From NCBI GenBank assembly GCA_037349315.1, contig JBAIAC010000007.1, positions 3,038,001-3,102,000 on the forward strand: 64,000 nt of DNA, given 5' to 3'. Under the pieces are notes generated by a model, which was not told where the DNA came from, ran no database searches, and saw only the letters and a program-made list of their open reading frames with translations. Both the position numbers and the translations under genes were made by a program. Shown here one piece after another: positions 63,741-64,000 of the stretch (its first letter is position 1; each line of letters opens with the position of its first letter). The DNA is from Chelydra serpentina (lineage: Eukaryota > Chordata > Testudines > Chelydridae).

Positions 63741-64000
63741 CTTGTAGGAAATTACTGATAAAAAACCTATGTTAAAAGAACATTATTAAGAACAAACAGA
63801 AAAAAAAACAGAAATTCCATCATGTGGCATCACATCGATACCTATATGGTTCATCAGCAGGGCTGGACCCTTTAGGTCCACCACACAAACTTGAGTTACC
63901 GGAATAAATGATAGCAATAGTGGGTTGCCATCCTGTGTGGACTGGCACTAGAGGGGGATGAGACACATACTTCACCAGAGGGCTTCACAGATATTTGCTG
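63741..64000. other. No recognised gene; partial repeat of an element end
   Basis: TTAAAAGAACATTATTAAG at about 63769-63787 repeats the leader of the element at 63298. Nothing else is recognised up to the window edge. Confidence 0.4.

Overview
The window looks like gene-free nuclear DNA from a vertebrate, most probably a hidden-necked (cryptodiran) turtle. The diagnostic signs are a tRNA-Lys-derived SINE with a CR1-like tail, several CR1 LINEs, DIRS retrotransposons, PIF/Harbinger elements with both of their proteins, and many GC-rich hAT-type MITEs. The clade call rests on recognising repeat types by eye, not on a database search. No open reading frame looks like a host protein-coding exon. 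Every recognisable protein is transposon-derived and broken. The longest remaining frames are spurious products of GC-rich minisatellites, SINEs and a 28S rRNA fragment.

Layout. 0-10 kb: two copies of one hAT MITE, a third hAT element with a CGGCCCGCGGG-rich left end, an AT-rich single-copy stretch with a possible conserved noncoding block, a 28S rRNA fragment, SINE pieces and a fourth hAT element. 10-12.3 kb: two Harbinger MITEs, one with a 34-bp tandem array inside. 16.8-21.4 kb: an inverted-repeat element, an old CORE-SINE split by a palindromic repeat, and a CR1 interrupted by a SINE and a GC-rich minisatellite element, each with target-site duplications. 24-38 kb: more CR1, SINEs, a hAT element, an LTR retroelement remnant with a broken gag-like region, and two copies of a GC-rich repeat. 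38.9-40.5 kb: an internally deleted DIRS element. 45.3-51 kb: the densest cluster, with a Harbinger Myb/SANT gene split by a hAT element, a DIRS arm, a second Harbinger copy with a DDE transposase pseudogene, and a DIRS RT/RNase H region on the minus strand invaded by a SINE that is joined to a tRNA-Ile-like end. 51-64 kb: three more hAT-type elements, CR1 ends, a large Harbinger MITE, a nearly complete CORE-SINE, and another copy of the inverted-repeat element.

How the parts relate. The Harbinger MITEs (10.7, 11.8, 20.6, 44.2, 58.0 kb) carry termini like the ends of the two protein-bearing Harbinger copies (45.3 and 47.1 kb), so the window holds both the non-autonomous elements and relics of the machinery that could have moved them. 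Insertions with intact duplications give relative ages: CR1, DIRS and Harbinger copies came first; SINEs and hAT MITEs landed in them later. The unique AT-rich stretches (about 2.5-4 kb, 12.6-15.9 kb, 36-37.8 kb, 41.7-43.3 kb, 52.4-54 kb) are where regulatory sequence of an unseen neighbouring gene would lie, if there is any.
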